From the IMG/VR virus record IMGVR_UViG_3300045135_000660, positions 1 through 20,428 of that record: a stretch of DNA of 20,428 nt, one strand, 5' to 3'. Made by a program: the position numbers and the translations under genes. Source of the DNA: a virus. Below the pieces are notes generated by a model that was given only the letters and a program-made list of their open reading frames with translations, ran no database searches and had not been told where the DNA came from. Of this stretch, positions 7,220 through 13,585 are shown one piece after another (position 1 is the first letter of the stretch; each line of letters starts with the position of its first letter).

Positions 7220-8123
7220 CGTATTCCCAAGAATATCCGTATGCCGTTTTAGCCTTGCCTCTTGCGCAATTTGATATACCTATCCTACGTGCTCTAGTGT
7301 GGCCATTTTTTTGTAACCACTCTACCGCTTCTCCTAGTGACTTAAAGGTCATGCCATTTGAACACGCCACCTCTTTTGACAAAAAGTCAGACTTAGACCC
7401 GGCATACTGCGGTATGCCATCTCTACTCCAAGCATATCCGTATGCAGACCGGCATCTACCCTTGCAGCAGCTTATTATGTTTGCTGATACTGCCCTTGCA
7501 TGGCCTACGGACTTTAGCCAATGCACTGCGGCGGTAGTGCTATCAAAAACCATCCCATTTGAGCAATAAACAGCTACACCTAGGGTTGATGCTATTCTCT
7601 CCCTGTAATCTGGCAGCGCCTTCGGGGTGCATTCATAACTCCACGTATATCCATACGCACTAGCCCCATCTCTGGTACATGCGGATGATATACTAGATGG
7701 ATAAGCCACACTTATTCCAGAGGCTATTAGCCAATCTTGCGCCTCGCAGCACCCATCAAAAACCATGCCATTTGAGCAGTAAACCCTTTTCCGCGTTCTA
7801 GATACTAATCCAGAAGTCCCATCCCCTCCGTTTGTCATATTTACTAACGCAACACCTTCAGAGCTAAGGCTTGATATTACGTCAACCTCCATATCAAAAG
7901 CATCTGCCTCAGCCAATCCGTCCTGTAATATTTCAACCTCGACGCCGTTCTTTGCTGCGATAGATTTCCAATAATCACTCCTTCCGCACTTATTCCAAGC
8001 TCTATCACCCTTCCCCTTACCCACATAGAACACGGTGCTATCTGTGAAGCGGCGGTGAATATAAACATAGAAGCCCTCCGGCTTGACTTCACTCCACTTA
8101 GATGTCATATGTATCTTAGTCAT
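7215..8123 (-). CDS. GIY-YIG homing endonuclease with three C-terminal DNA-binding repeats
   Basis: A 302-residue protein with ATG at 8123 and SD AGGAGAT 9 nt upstream. The N-terminal GIY-YIG module is visible as FYVYIHRR (18-25) and FYVGKGKGDRAW (32-43), the acidic DMEVDVI region with E79, and LVNMTNGGDGTSG (93-105). The rest holds three copies of a roughly 52-residue unit with the pattern CSNGM.F....A..WL...G...IS.C..G....AYGY.W, at about 114-163, 185-235 and 251-302; these resemble NUMOD1/IENR1 repeats of homing endonucleases. The gene is free-standing, not inside an obvious intron, and is flanked by a 10-bp direct repeat. Such enzymes nick or cut a target allele and spread their own gene; the target is not shown by the sequence. 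Confidence 0.9.
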   Translation of the reverse strand: MTKIHMTSKWSEVKPEGFYVYIHRRFTDSTVFYVGKGKGDRAWNKCGRSDYWKSIAAKNGVEVEILQDGLAEADAFDMEVDVISSLSSEGVALVNMTNGGDGTSGLVSRTRKRVYCSNGMVFDGCCEAQDWLIASGISVAYPSSISSACTRDGASAYGYTWSYECTPKALPDYRERIASTLGVAVYCSNGMVFDSTTAAVHWLKSVGHARAVSANIISCCKGRCRSAYGYAWSRDGIPQYAGSKSDFLSKEVACSNGMTFKSLGEAVEWLQKNGHTRARRIGISNCARGKAKTAYGYSWEYA

Positions 8124-8153
8124 AGCGATATATCTCCTGTCTCGCTGTGGTTA

Positions 8154-8190
8154 GGGCTAGGTCGCAGGCGCTCCAACGCCTCCCTAGCCC
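8154..8190 (-). repeat. Long inverted repeat in the 5' leader of the endonuclease gene
   Basis: GGGCTAGG (8154-8161) is complementary to CCTAGCCC (8183-8190), and inside it GGCG (8167-8170) pairs with CGCC (8177-8180). No T-run follows on either strand, so it is not a simple terminator. On the minus strand it starts within a few nt of the predicted transcription start and ends about 30 nt before the ATG. Confidence 0.7.
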
Positions 8191-8194
8191 GTTC

Positions 8195-8223
8195 TATATA
8201 GGGTTTAGTGTAGCACATTTCAA
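8195..8223 (-). promoter_or_regulatory. Promoter for the homing endonuclease gene
   Basis: On the minus strand TTGAAA (8223-8218, 5 of 6) is spaced 17 nt from TATATA (8200-8195). The predicted start near 8188 puts the inverted repeat of 8154-8190 at the very 5' end of the mRNA. Confidence 0.5.
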
Positions 8224-8232
8224 GATTAGGTG

Positions 8233-8261
8233 TTGACAGGCGAATTAGGGGTGTGTAGGGT
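8233..8261 (+). promoter_or_regulatory. Possible promoter for the cell-wall hydrolase gene
   Basis: A perfect TTGACA (8233-8238) lies 17 nt before TAGGGT (8256-8261), a poor -10. It precedes SD GGAGG and the ATG at 8286. The TTGACA belongs to a GTGTTGACA motif shared with other intergenic gaps, so it may be a binding site rather than a -35 box. Confidence 0.35.
8240..8249. repeat. Direct repeat GCGAATTAGG, copy 2
   Basis: Second copy of the 10-bp repeat at 7210-7219, on the upstream side of the homing endonuclease gene and inside the spacer of the plus-strand promoter candidate. Confidence 0.4.
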
Positions 8262-8285
8262 GTGGGTAAACGGAGGATACACCAA

Positions 8286-8681
8286 ATGACCATCACCCTA
8301 ACCTGCCTAGCCCTTGCAGCATGGCACGAAGCACGAGAGCACTACACACAGCCAGACGCAATGGCCGCTGTTGTCGCTGTTGTGCAGAACCGTGTGGATG
8401 ATCCGCGATACCCTAACACGGCTTGCGAGGTTATTGCGCAACCTGGTCAATTCCCGTGGTATACATCAGCAAAAGCACCTGCTACCAATGGCGCACCCGA
8501 CGAATGGGCTTGGGATATGGCACAGGCCGTTGCGCTGCATGAAATGTCAGGCTATGGGCTGGATATCACTAGCACGCACTTTCACACTGTAGGGAAGCCG
8601 CAATATTGGGTTGATGCGTATCAGCTTGATGGTGCAATAGGTGGGAACGTGTTCTACACGAATGATACCCGCTACCCGTAG
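8286..8681 (+). CDS. SleB-type cell-wall hydrolase (endolysin)
   Basis: A 131-residue protein. I choose ATG at 8286, preceded by GGAGG with good spacing, over an in-frame GTG at 8262 that lies upstream of that SD. The sequence matches the SleB/cell wall hydrolase_2 pattern: LAAWHEAREH with the likely catalytic Glu15, AAVVAVVQNRVDDPRYPNTA (27-46), ACEVIAQPGQFPWY and a late STHFHT with aromatic residues after it. The family cleaves peptidoglycan as a lytic transglycosylase or amidase-like enzyme; late in infection it would release progeny. No signal peptide is seen, so a holin should deliver it, but none is evident nearby. It is the only structural-region gene of this size on the plus strand apart from the terminase-portal island. 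Confidence 0.88.
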   Translation: MTITLTCLALAAWHEAREHYTQPDAMAAVVAVVQNRVDDPRYPNTACEVIAQPGQFPWYTSAKAPATNGAPDEWAWDMAQAVALHEMSGYGLDITSTHFHTVGKPQYWVDAYQLDGAIGGNVFYTNDTRYP

Positions 8682-8787
8682 CTTGACCACCCCACCTAAC
8701 CGCGCTAACCTACCTATATAGCGGCAACAACAGAGGGCAAGATGACCACCTTTAGTAATTGATAGGAGGTGTTCCCGTATCTGCCTT

Positions 8788-8807
8788 GGGCCGCTATTAA
8801 GCGGCCC
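8788..8807. terminator. Hairpin between convergent genes, possible bidirectional terminator
   Basis: GGGCCGC-TATTAA-GCGGCCC is a perfect 7-bp GC-rich stem with a 6-nt loop. It separates the convergent hydrolase gene and the beta-helix gene ending at 8815. On the plus strand TTGTGCTTT follows, only a weak T-run; on the minus strand there is none. Just before it is an SD-like TAGGAGGTG with no ORF worth calling. Confidence 0.5.
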
Positions 8808-8814
8808 TTGTGCT

Positions 8815-9981
8815 TTATCGCTCAGACACCCCGACAAGACCACCTAACTCGGCTGTCACGTCCCTATTGGCTGATGTGTTCTCAATCCAGATTTCGATCC
8901 GGTCGTTTTCTTCCAATTGTCCGAAAGCGAATATCTCGATACCTTCAGCGCGCCCAGCAGCGTTAAGGGTTCGCACCCCAGATGTTGCAAGGTCAATATA
9001 CCCAGCCGCACTATCATCCCATTGGCGCACGATCAACGAAACCTGATCACCGTTACTGCCAGAAATCGTCAGCAATGCCAGTACTTGAACCTCGACATCT
9101 TGCGTCGATATGTACACGAACTCGTTATCGTTAGCGCCCGTGAACCATTGGAGGTCGCTGTAGGTCGTTACCCCGGCAAGCTTGTTTGGGTTAGCGCCCC
9201 CACTCAGGACTGTTACCGCTGGCGTTGTTACCGACCATTGCCCGCCTACATAAGTGTTGCGTACGCCTTGACAGTTCCTAAACCGCGCCTTAACGCTTTC
9301 AGATGGCATATTTGGGAACGCATCATACCCACCCGGCACACGCACGCCCTCCATAGAGAACGCAGCGTCGTTGGTGATATCAGCAGCGGCAATGTCAGTA
9401 AACACAGCACCGCCCAGTTGAAGCGCGTTGAAGTCTGAGCGGAATGACCCGTTGATAACAAGCGCCGTGCCTTCTTTAAATACAGGACCAGTCATTGCAC
9501 CAATGATAATAGCCGTGGTCGAGAAGAACCCGCCTGCCCATGTTCCAGACAGTGTTAGACCCGCAGTGCAGAAGATGAGCGCCAAATTTGTCCACAGCCC
9601 TTGCCTGTACGCCGTTAGCTCGCCCAAAGACGCACAGTTAGTGAAGTTTGTATCTATGCACTCGACAGCGCCCAGATTGCCCGCGTTATTGAGGTTGAAT
9701 ACGGAAGGCGATGTAAACGTAAGACCCCTTACGAACAAGTCGCCGCTGTAAGGCTCGGTCCCTGTTACGAAGATCGACCCCGTTGACGTCAAGCTAGAGA
9801 TCGTGACGCCGTGACCTTCTATCTGCAAGCCACCTTGAGGGACTGTAATGCTACCCGCCCCTAGATCAATAGCGCCATCGATCTTGTACAGAGTGTCGCT
9901 GCGCAGGTCGCCAGTTAGCTCGGATGCCGACTTTACGATGCGTTCATATACTGCAACATTGCCACTTCCGTAGCTGAACAT
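8815..9981 (-). CDS. Virion-associated beta-helix-like protein
   Basis: A 388-residue protein with ATG at 9981 overlapping the previous stop as TAATG. Residues about 30-200 contain regularly spaced short strands and turns (SITVPQGGLQIEGHGVTI, then FVRGLTF, CIDTNFTNC), as in right-handed parallel beta-helix folds of pectate lyase type used in tailspikes and fibres. The C-terminal part (about 270-388) looks like a separate beta-sandwich with DGDQVSLIVRQWDD-like spacing. No catalytic motif is evident, so enzyme activity is not claimed. It closes a three-gene unit that starts after the capsid terminator, which suggests a head or neck surface fibre, or an appendage. Low similarity to anything I can name. 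Confidence 0.65.
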   Translation of the reverse strand: MFSYGSGNVAVYERIVKSASELTGDLRSDTLYKIDGAIDLGAGSITVPQGGLQIEGHGVTISSLTSTGSIFVTGTEPYSGDLFVRGLTFTSPSVFNLNNAGNLGAVECIDTNFTNCASLGELTAYRQGLWTNLALIFCTAGLTLSGTWAGGFFSTTAIIIGAMTGPVFKEGTALVINGSFRSDFNALQLGGAVFTDIAAADITNDAAFSMEGVRVPGGYDAFPNMPSESVKARFRNCQGVRNTYVGGQWSVTTPAVTVLSGGANPNKLAGVTTYSDLQWFTGANDNEFVYISTQDVEVQVLALLTISGSNGDQVSLIVRQWDDSAAGYIDLATSGVRTLNAAGRAEGIEIFAFGQLEENDRIEIWIENTSANRDVTAELGGLVGVSER

Positions 9982-10253
9982 TACTCGGCCTCACCATATA
10001 CCGTGGTAGACGACACTACAGCAGCACTAGGAATAATCATCCAAATGTCGCGCGCAGCACCCTCGCGTCGATATAGTTCATTAAACGGAATGTATTGTGT
10101 TTCACCCGGAGCCGGGGTAGCGTCACCAACATCTGTTACCACAACATTGATTTCACCAACTAGCCGCTCGGTTGCAGCAAACACAGTCGTATTACTGCCA
10201 ACCTTTGTATAGGCGGATTTATTAATCGCCGTAGCAAACGAACGAATAGCCAT
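9981..10253 (-). CDS. Small virion-like protein, unknown function
   Basis: A 90-residue protein with ATG at 10253, two nt after the preceding stop; its SD GGAGG lies in the last codons of that gene. The N-terminus is basic and helical (MAIRSFATAINKSAYTKVG), followed by beta strands (LVGEINVVVTDVGD) and an IWMIIPSAAVVSSTTVYG segment. No signal peptide or cysteine. The gene lies between another small beta-rich protein and the beta-helix protein. A role as trimeric adaptor or attachment base for the beta-helix protein would fit, but this is inference from gene order only. Confidence 0.6.
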   Translation of the reverse strand: MAIRSFATAINKSAYTKVGSNTTVFAATERLVGEINVVVTDVGDATPAPGETQYIPFNELYRREGAARDIWMIIPSAAVVSSTTVYGEAE

Positions 10254-10255
10254 AA

Positions 10256-10603
10256 TTACACCTCCAACAGTGACGCGGTAAGTCCCGTGCCACCAGTCAT
10301 TGCGATAGTTCCGGCAAGGTATGCCTTGATATCCGCCAGATCCACAATAACAGTGTCTCCAATGCCGATAGACGCGAACGTATATCCGCCGGTCAGGTCA
10401 ACGTCACCAATACCCGCGACGTATTGAGTGGTTGCGCCGTCACCGTCGATGTTCGGGGTAAGCGCGCCCGCAGTGTCGTTACGCAGCACTAGGTATTGCG
10501 TCTTGCTGGCGTTGTAGGTGAATGTGTCAGTCCCGTCCAGCGTGGTTTCGGTGACGGTTACGGGATCAATGGAAGTAAGGGAGGTTGCAGCGATAGTAGC
10601 CAT
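10256..10603 (-). CDS. Small beta-rich protein, possible second decoration protein
   Basis: I choose ATG at 10603, preceded by GAGG about 10 nt upstream; an open frame extends 78 nt further through the promoter region and is not used. The 115-residue product MATIAATSLTSIDPVTVTETTL... is rich in Thr, Gly and Asp and built of beta-strand-like segments (TQYLVLRNDTAG, DTVIVDLADIKAYL). The size, lack of Cys and acidic composition resemble phage decoration or capsid-surface proteins, but I recognise no family. It begins a transcription unit after the strong terminator at 10682-10708, with a TGCTACAAT extended -10 just upstream. Confidence 0.65.
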   Translation of the reverse strand: MATIAATSLTSIDPVTVTETTLDGTDTFTYNASKTQYLVLRNDTAGALTPNIDGDGATTQYVAGIGDVDLTGGYTFASIGIGDTVIVDLADIKAYLAGTIAMTGGTGLTASLLEV

Positions 10604-10633
10604 TAGGTATGCCTCATGTGTGATTTGTTGTTG

Positions 10634-10642
10634 ATTGTAGCA
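10634..10642 (-). promoter_or_regulatory. Extended -10 promoter after the capsid operon
   Basis: On the minus strand TGCTACAAT has the TGn extension and TACAAT (5 of 6). It lies about 30 nt before the ATG at 10603 and downstream of the capsid terminator. A TGTCAACAC motif (10656-10648) sits just upstream, in the -35/spacer zone. Confidence 0.55.
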
Positions 10643-10681
10643 GAAAAGTGTTGACAGCGCACATGGTGGGCGACACCACAT

Positions 10682-10708
10682 AAAAAAACGGGGCCATAAC
10701 AGCCCCGT
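10682..10708 (-). terminator. Rho-independent terminator after the major capsid gene
   Basis: On the minus strand ACGGGGC-TGTTATG-GCCCCGT forms a 7-bp stem and is followed by a run of seven T. It lies 24 nt after the capsid stop codon and separates the capsid operon from the unit starting at 10603. Confidence 0.92.
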
Positions 10709-10732
10709 CTAATCTCATCCAAAGCCTAACGG

Positions 10733-11764
10733 TTAGGTCAGGGTGCCGCGACGAAGCGTGTTAGGCTTCTGGCAGTAGTACAATGGATAGGCATGCACAT
10801 GGTACTTAGCAAAGCGCGGAGTGGTCGGGAATGCAGCGTCAAGTTCCTGCACGGCATAGACCGACTGGCCGGGAGTGTTGACATAAGGCATCCACTCATC
10901 AGCAGGGGCCATTGCCTTGACAAAGATACCGTCACCACCAACCACGAAGAACTTAGCTTCGTTTACAGCGATTGCGATTTCCGAATTATCATCAGAACCA
11001 CGGTAGTTGTGGAAGGTGATGCCGCCGAACTCAAACTCCGAGAACGGGTCAACGCCACGAAGCTCAGCAGCCGATTGCCAGTTGATCCAGAACTTCTCAA
11101 CATTCGGGTGGGTTACCAGAGCGTCAAAGAAGTCGTCACCTACCAGAGCGTGAACCTTGGACTGACCGATAACCCAAGCACCTTTGGCTGAGCGCATGAT
11201 CGAACGGGTCAGGTCACGGCAGATGCCAGCTACGTCAGTAGTGGTTACATCAAGCTCGAACGAGGTTGCAGTGTCCTGAGTTACGCCAAACTCGGTATAG
11301 TAGCTGTAGTAAGTCGAGCCGTCAGCAGGGTCCAGAGCCAGACCTTGAATAGCAGCAAGACGCAGATACTCTTCGGTGTATTCGACCTTCTGGCGCATCT
11401 TAGCAAGACGGTCAGCAACTTCACGCTGCACAGTCATAAGTTCGCTTTCGGTGCCAAACTCACGCAGACCGGAAACCTCCGATGCCCAAACGGTGTCCTG
11501 AATTGCAAGACGCGGGATGGTCAGCGACAGGGTGTTACGGTCATAACGCTGGTTTTGATCCGGTGCAGATCCGCGCTCAGAGAACCCGATCAGCGACAGA
11601 GTGTCTTCCTTGCGGTCGATCATAACAGTTTTCTGACGAACCGGCTTAGGTTCAAACAGGTTCATGGAACCCAGCATCTGCGGGTTATAGTCCATGTTTT
11701 CGACGGTGCTCGAAAGCTCCATCATGGTAAAGGCGTCTGCCTTAAAAACGTCCATGGTTGCCAT
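10733..11764 (-). CDS. Major capsid protein (lambda gpE family)
   Basis: A 343-residue protein with ATG at 11764 and SD AGGAAGGA. Features of the phage major capsid protein E family are visible: an N-terminal helix after MDVFKADAFTMMELSSTVE, MDYNPQMLGSMNLFEPKPV with the following KTVMIDRKED strand, IPRLAIQDTVWASEVSG, and late GDGIFVKAMAPADEW plus a C-terminal VHAYPLYYCQKP. It forms the HK97-fold shell with the decoration protein encoded just upstream (11784-12143). It follows protease/scaffold and decoration genes as in lambda (C-Nu3-D-E). Only one cysteine pair region is near the C-terminus and no crosslinking motif is seen. It ends at a strong terminator, matching the high dosage needed. 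Confidence 0.95.
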   Translation of the reverse strand: MATMDVFKADAFTMMELSSTVENMDYNPQMLGSMNLFEPKPVRQKTVMIDRKEDTLSLIGFSERGSAPDQNQRYDRNTLSLTIPRLAIQDTVWASEVSGLREFGTESELMTVQREVADRLAKMRQKVEYTEEYLRLAAIQGLALDPADGSTYYSYYTEFGVTQDTATSFELDVTTTDVAGICRDLTRSIMRSAKGAWVIGQSKVHALVGDDFFDALVTHPNVEKFWINWQSAAELRGVDPFSEFEFGGITFHNYRGSDDNSEIAIAVNEAKFFVVGGDGIFVKAMAPADEWMPYVNTPGQSVYAVQELDAAFPTTPRFAKYHVHAYPLYYCQKPNTLRRGTLT

Positions 11765-11783
11765 GGTTAATTATCCTTCCTAA

Positions 11784-12143
11784 TTAGTCTCGAACAATGA
11801 TGCCAAGCGCCAACAGCGCGGCGTCAACTTCGGAGTTGGTGCCATCGGCGGTCAGTTTGTAGCGCTTGACTTCTGCGTCACGAACGACAACAGTGCGATC
11901 AACAACACCACCAGCTTCAACAGCCTCAAACAGGATGCCAGCAGCAACCTCCGAACCGTCAATCGCGTTACCATCAAACGCCACAGCAACACCGCCAACG
12001 ATAGCGTAAACCTGACCGGCGGGGATGGCAGCGCCAGCCCAGTTAGTCGTGCTATCGAAAGCCTGAACTTCACGCGAACGATAGCCGTTCGCCTCAGATT
12101 GCAGGAACTCGGCGGTGCGGTTGGCTTCAGTTAGAATAGCCAT
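11784..12143 (-). CDS. Head decoration protein (gpD-like)
   Basis: A 119-residue protein whose ATG overlaps the upstream stop as TAATG. The sequence begins MAILTEANRTAEFLQSEANG and then has the YRSREVQAFDST segment, a beta-rich core with IPAGQVYAIVGGVAVAFDG, AAGILFEAVEAGG and VVVRDAEVKRYKL, typical of lambda gpD / SHP decoration proteins. Such proteins trimerise on the expanded capsid and stabilise it against DNA pressure. The position between protease/scaffold and major capsid gene matches lambda. No extra domain is fused. Confidence 0.92.
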   Translation of the reverse strand: MAILTEANRTAEFLQSEANGYRSREVQAFDSTTNWAGAAIPAGQVYAIVGGVAVAFDGNAIDGSEVAAGILFEAVEAGGVVDRTVVVRDAEVKRYKLTADGTNSEVDAALLALGIIVRD

Positions 12144-12643
12144 TATTTATCACCTTTCTTTTCTTTATAGATGCCGTCCCAGTTACCTTTGGGCTTGGCT
12201 TTTTCCTTACCTTCTTTCATGGCCTCACGAGCCGCGTCATTCACCTTTGCGGGCTTCATAACTCGGAAGATACCATTAATCTCTGCGTCCGATACCTCAG
12301 ATGCAGCGGCCTCGTCGCCATACATCGCCTTAACCGCATCGCGCTTGATGTCAGCCAGAGCCTGACCTTCATCCTTGAACTCTGCGATGAACTCAGCAGC
12401 CTTATCAGTCACCAGCTTCCGGGCAACAACAGCTTTAGCGATTTCAGCGTCGCCAATTACCTTTTTAGCGGTTTCGGCGTTCTCTGCCTTCAACTCACCA
12501 ATCTGAGTGTCTTTAGCCTCGATTTCAGCGTCCTTAGCCTCAATCACAGCCTTAGCCGCATCCAGTGCGGCAGTAATCTTGTCAGCAACATCAGCCGGGA
12601 CTTGCACGGCCTCATCACCCACAACGATTGCCTTCATGGTCAT
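12143..12643 (-). CDS. Probable nested scaffold protein (internal in-frame start)
   Basis: Within the protease/scaffold gene an in-frame ATG (12643, codon 189, ATGACCATGAAG) is preceded by AAAGG with an 8-nt spacer. Starting here would give a 166-residue protein with exactly the coiled-coil region (AAKAVIEAKDAEIEAKDTQI and onward) and the basic C-terminal tail KEKAKPKGNWDGIYKEKKGDK, but without the protease domain. Lambda makes its scaffold Nu3 in just this way from inside gene C. The internal signal could also be fortuitous, since the DNA also codes for the linker of the longer protein. Confidence 0.5.
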   Translation of the reverse strand: MTMKAIVVGDEAVQVPADVADKITAALDAAKAVIEAKDAEIEAKDTQIGELKAENAETAKKVIGDAEIAKAVVARKLVTDKAAEFIAEFKDEGQALADIKRDAVKAMYGDEAAASEVSDAEINGIFRVMKPAKVNDAAREAMKEGKEKAKPKGNWDGIYKEKKGDK

Positions 12644-13207
12644 ATCATTAACCTTTCGTTGTTGCGGGGCCGCGCCCCATTTATCCGCACTGTCACCAAT
12701 ACGGGCTTCAGACCCAGCACGACCACGCGACACAAGCGCCAAGTGGTTGAACCGAATATTCGTCATTTCAAGATCGTAATCAGCGCCTTCCGGTGCGTCA
12801 CGTAGCTCAGCGGTGTAACCCATGCTGATTTCTTTATGAGTGCCGTTAGCCGCCTCGATACCCTTAGCATCTTTCACGATCAAAGGCACCGCGATCCACT
12901 CGCCGTCACGCAAGACACCTTCACCAACCTCACCTACCGCAAGGTCGGACCAGTTGGTCGCGTCCACCATCTCGGAAGGATGATTGATCGTAACAGGCGC
13001 GTGGGTAAGGCTGGACATAGCATCCTTGCTAAACACCTCTTGCTCAGGGCGATTAACCCGAACCACATGATTACCCACCATACCCAATTCAGTCGCTAGG
13101 TAGTCCTGCACGCCTGTACGGGCAACACGCGACATAGCGACTAGGTAGCCGTCTTGTGTCTGCTTCGTATCGCCAATCGTGGCCTTGTCTGTGAATTTAA
13201 TACTCAT
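12143..13207 (-). CDS. Head maturation protease fused to scaffold (DUF2213 type)
   Basis: A 354-residue protein with ATG at 13207, overlapping the preceding 45-codon ORF as ATGA. The N-terminal part (1-175) has the DUF2213 look: VFSKDAMSSLTHAPVTINHP with His76, then EISMGYTAEL with Ser128, and RFNHLALVSRGRAG with His155; a Ser-His arrangement like this is typical of prohead proteases. A linker near 176-190 is followed by a predicted coiled coil (about 205-265) and a Lys-rich tail, the scaffold part that should bind capsid protein. The protease would degrade the scaffold after shell assembly. Catalytic residue identity is inferred from spacing, not from structure. Confidence 0.9.
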   Translation of the reverse strand: MSIKFTDKATIGDTKQTQDGYLVAMSRVARTGVQDYLATELGMVGNHVVRVNRPEQEVFSKDAMSSLTHAPVTINHPSEMVDATNWSDLAVGEVGEGVLRDGEWIAVPLIVKDAKGIEAANGTHKEISMGYTAELRDAPEGADYDLEMTNIRFNHLALVSRGRAGSEARIGDSADKWGAAPQQRKVNDMTMKAIVVGDEAVQVPADVADKITAALDAAKAVIEAKDAEIEAKDTQIGELKAENAETAKKVIGDAEIAKAVVARKLVTDKAAEFIAEFKDEGQALADIKRDAVKAMYGDEAAASEVSDAEINGIFRVMKPAKVNDAAREAMKEGKEKAKPKGNWDGIYKEKKGDK

Positions 13208-13341
13208 GCTGTCATTATATCCATTGGGGGTGTGCTAACCAAATCACCGGGCCTCACGGTGCGCTCCCTCCAAAAAAACCATGACCGGGAACACCCTATT
13301 TCCACGCCGTGGAAGTCATTTCTTACGATTGTTTCATCCAT
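13204..13341 (-). CDS. 45-aa protein, unknown, in head operon
   Basis: ATG at 13341 is preceded by AAAGGGG at 6 nt spacing and overlaps the stop of the lipoprotein gene by 8 nt; its own stop overlaps the protease ATG as ATGA. An in-frame ATG 48 nt upstream exists without such context. The product begins MDETIVRNDFHG, has SRSWFFWRERT in the middle and ends PPMDIMTA. No signal peptide, no complete membrane segment. I do not recognise it. Tight coupling on both sides and a good SD support that it is real; it may mainly couple translation between neighbours. Confidence 0.55.
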   Translation of the reverse strand: MDETIVRNDFHGVEIGCSRSWFFWRERTVRPGDLVSTPPMDIMTA

Positions 13342-13585
13342 GACGATCCCCTTTGAGTAGCGGGATGATGCAGTAGGTAGACGTTGCAATCACGTCAGGG
13401 AGAGAAAAGATCGGGTCAATCAGTTCCTTGGTTATACCAGCAACGATGGCTAATTCACATCCATGCCCATCAAGAACCTCATCACCGACAAAGCCAATGC
13501 CCAGACCAGCCCCAGCGTGTAGCACCTTATCGGCACCACAGGCTGAGAGAAGGATTAGGAAGGCAAAAGGGAGTAGACGGGTCAT
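13334..13585 (-). CDS. Small lipoprotein (YfiM/DUF2279-like)
   Basis: An 83-residue protein whose ATG overlaps the fibre gene stop as ATGA. The N-terminus MTRLLPFAFLILLSACG is a lipoprotein signal with lipobox LSAC and Cys16 as the lipidated residue. The mature part starts GADKVLHAGAGLGIG; D19-K20 with H23 and later GITKELIDP (K53, E54, D57) and D64 recall the pattern D-K-x-x-H ... K-E-x-x-D of YfiM/DUF2279-type proteins. It would be anchored in a membrane of the infected cell, most likely the outer membrane periplasmic leaflet. Being co-translated with a head fibre protein is odd for a lipoprotein; superinfection exclusion or lysis (spanin-like) roles are possible but unproven. It is too long and not proline-rich enough for a typical Rz1. 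Confidence 0.7.
   Translation of the reverse strand: MTRLLPFAFLILLSACGADKVLHAGAGLGIGFVGDEVLDGHGCELAIVAGITKELIDPIFSLPDVIATSTYCIIPLLKGDRHG

Noticed and set aside
8740-8760. ORF ATGACCACCTTTAGTAAT (six codons) after the hydrolase
   Set aside because: Too short to support; the nearby TAGGAGGTG has no usable start codon at the right spacing.
10604-10681. N-terminal extension of the gene at 10256-10603
   Set aside because: The extension runs through the promoter and terminator-proximal DNA, while ATG at 10603 has an SD and a natural start MATIAAT.
13205-13389. Longer 61-codon version of the 45-aa gene
   Set aside because: The upstream ATG at 13389 lies within the lipoprotein gene and lacks an SD; ATG at 13341 has AAAGGGG at proper distance.
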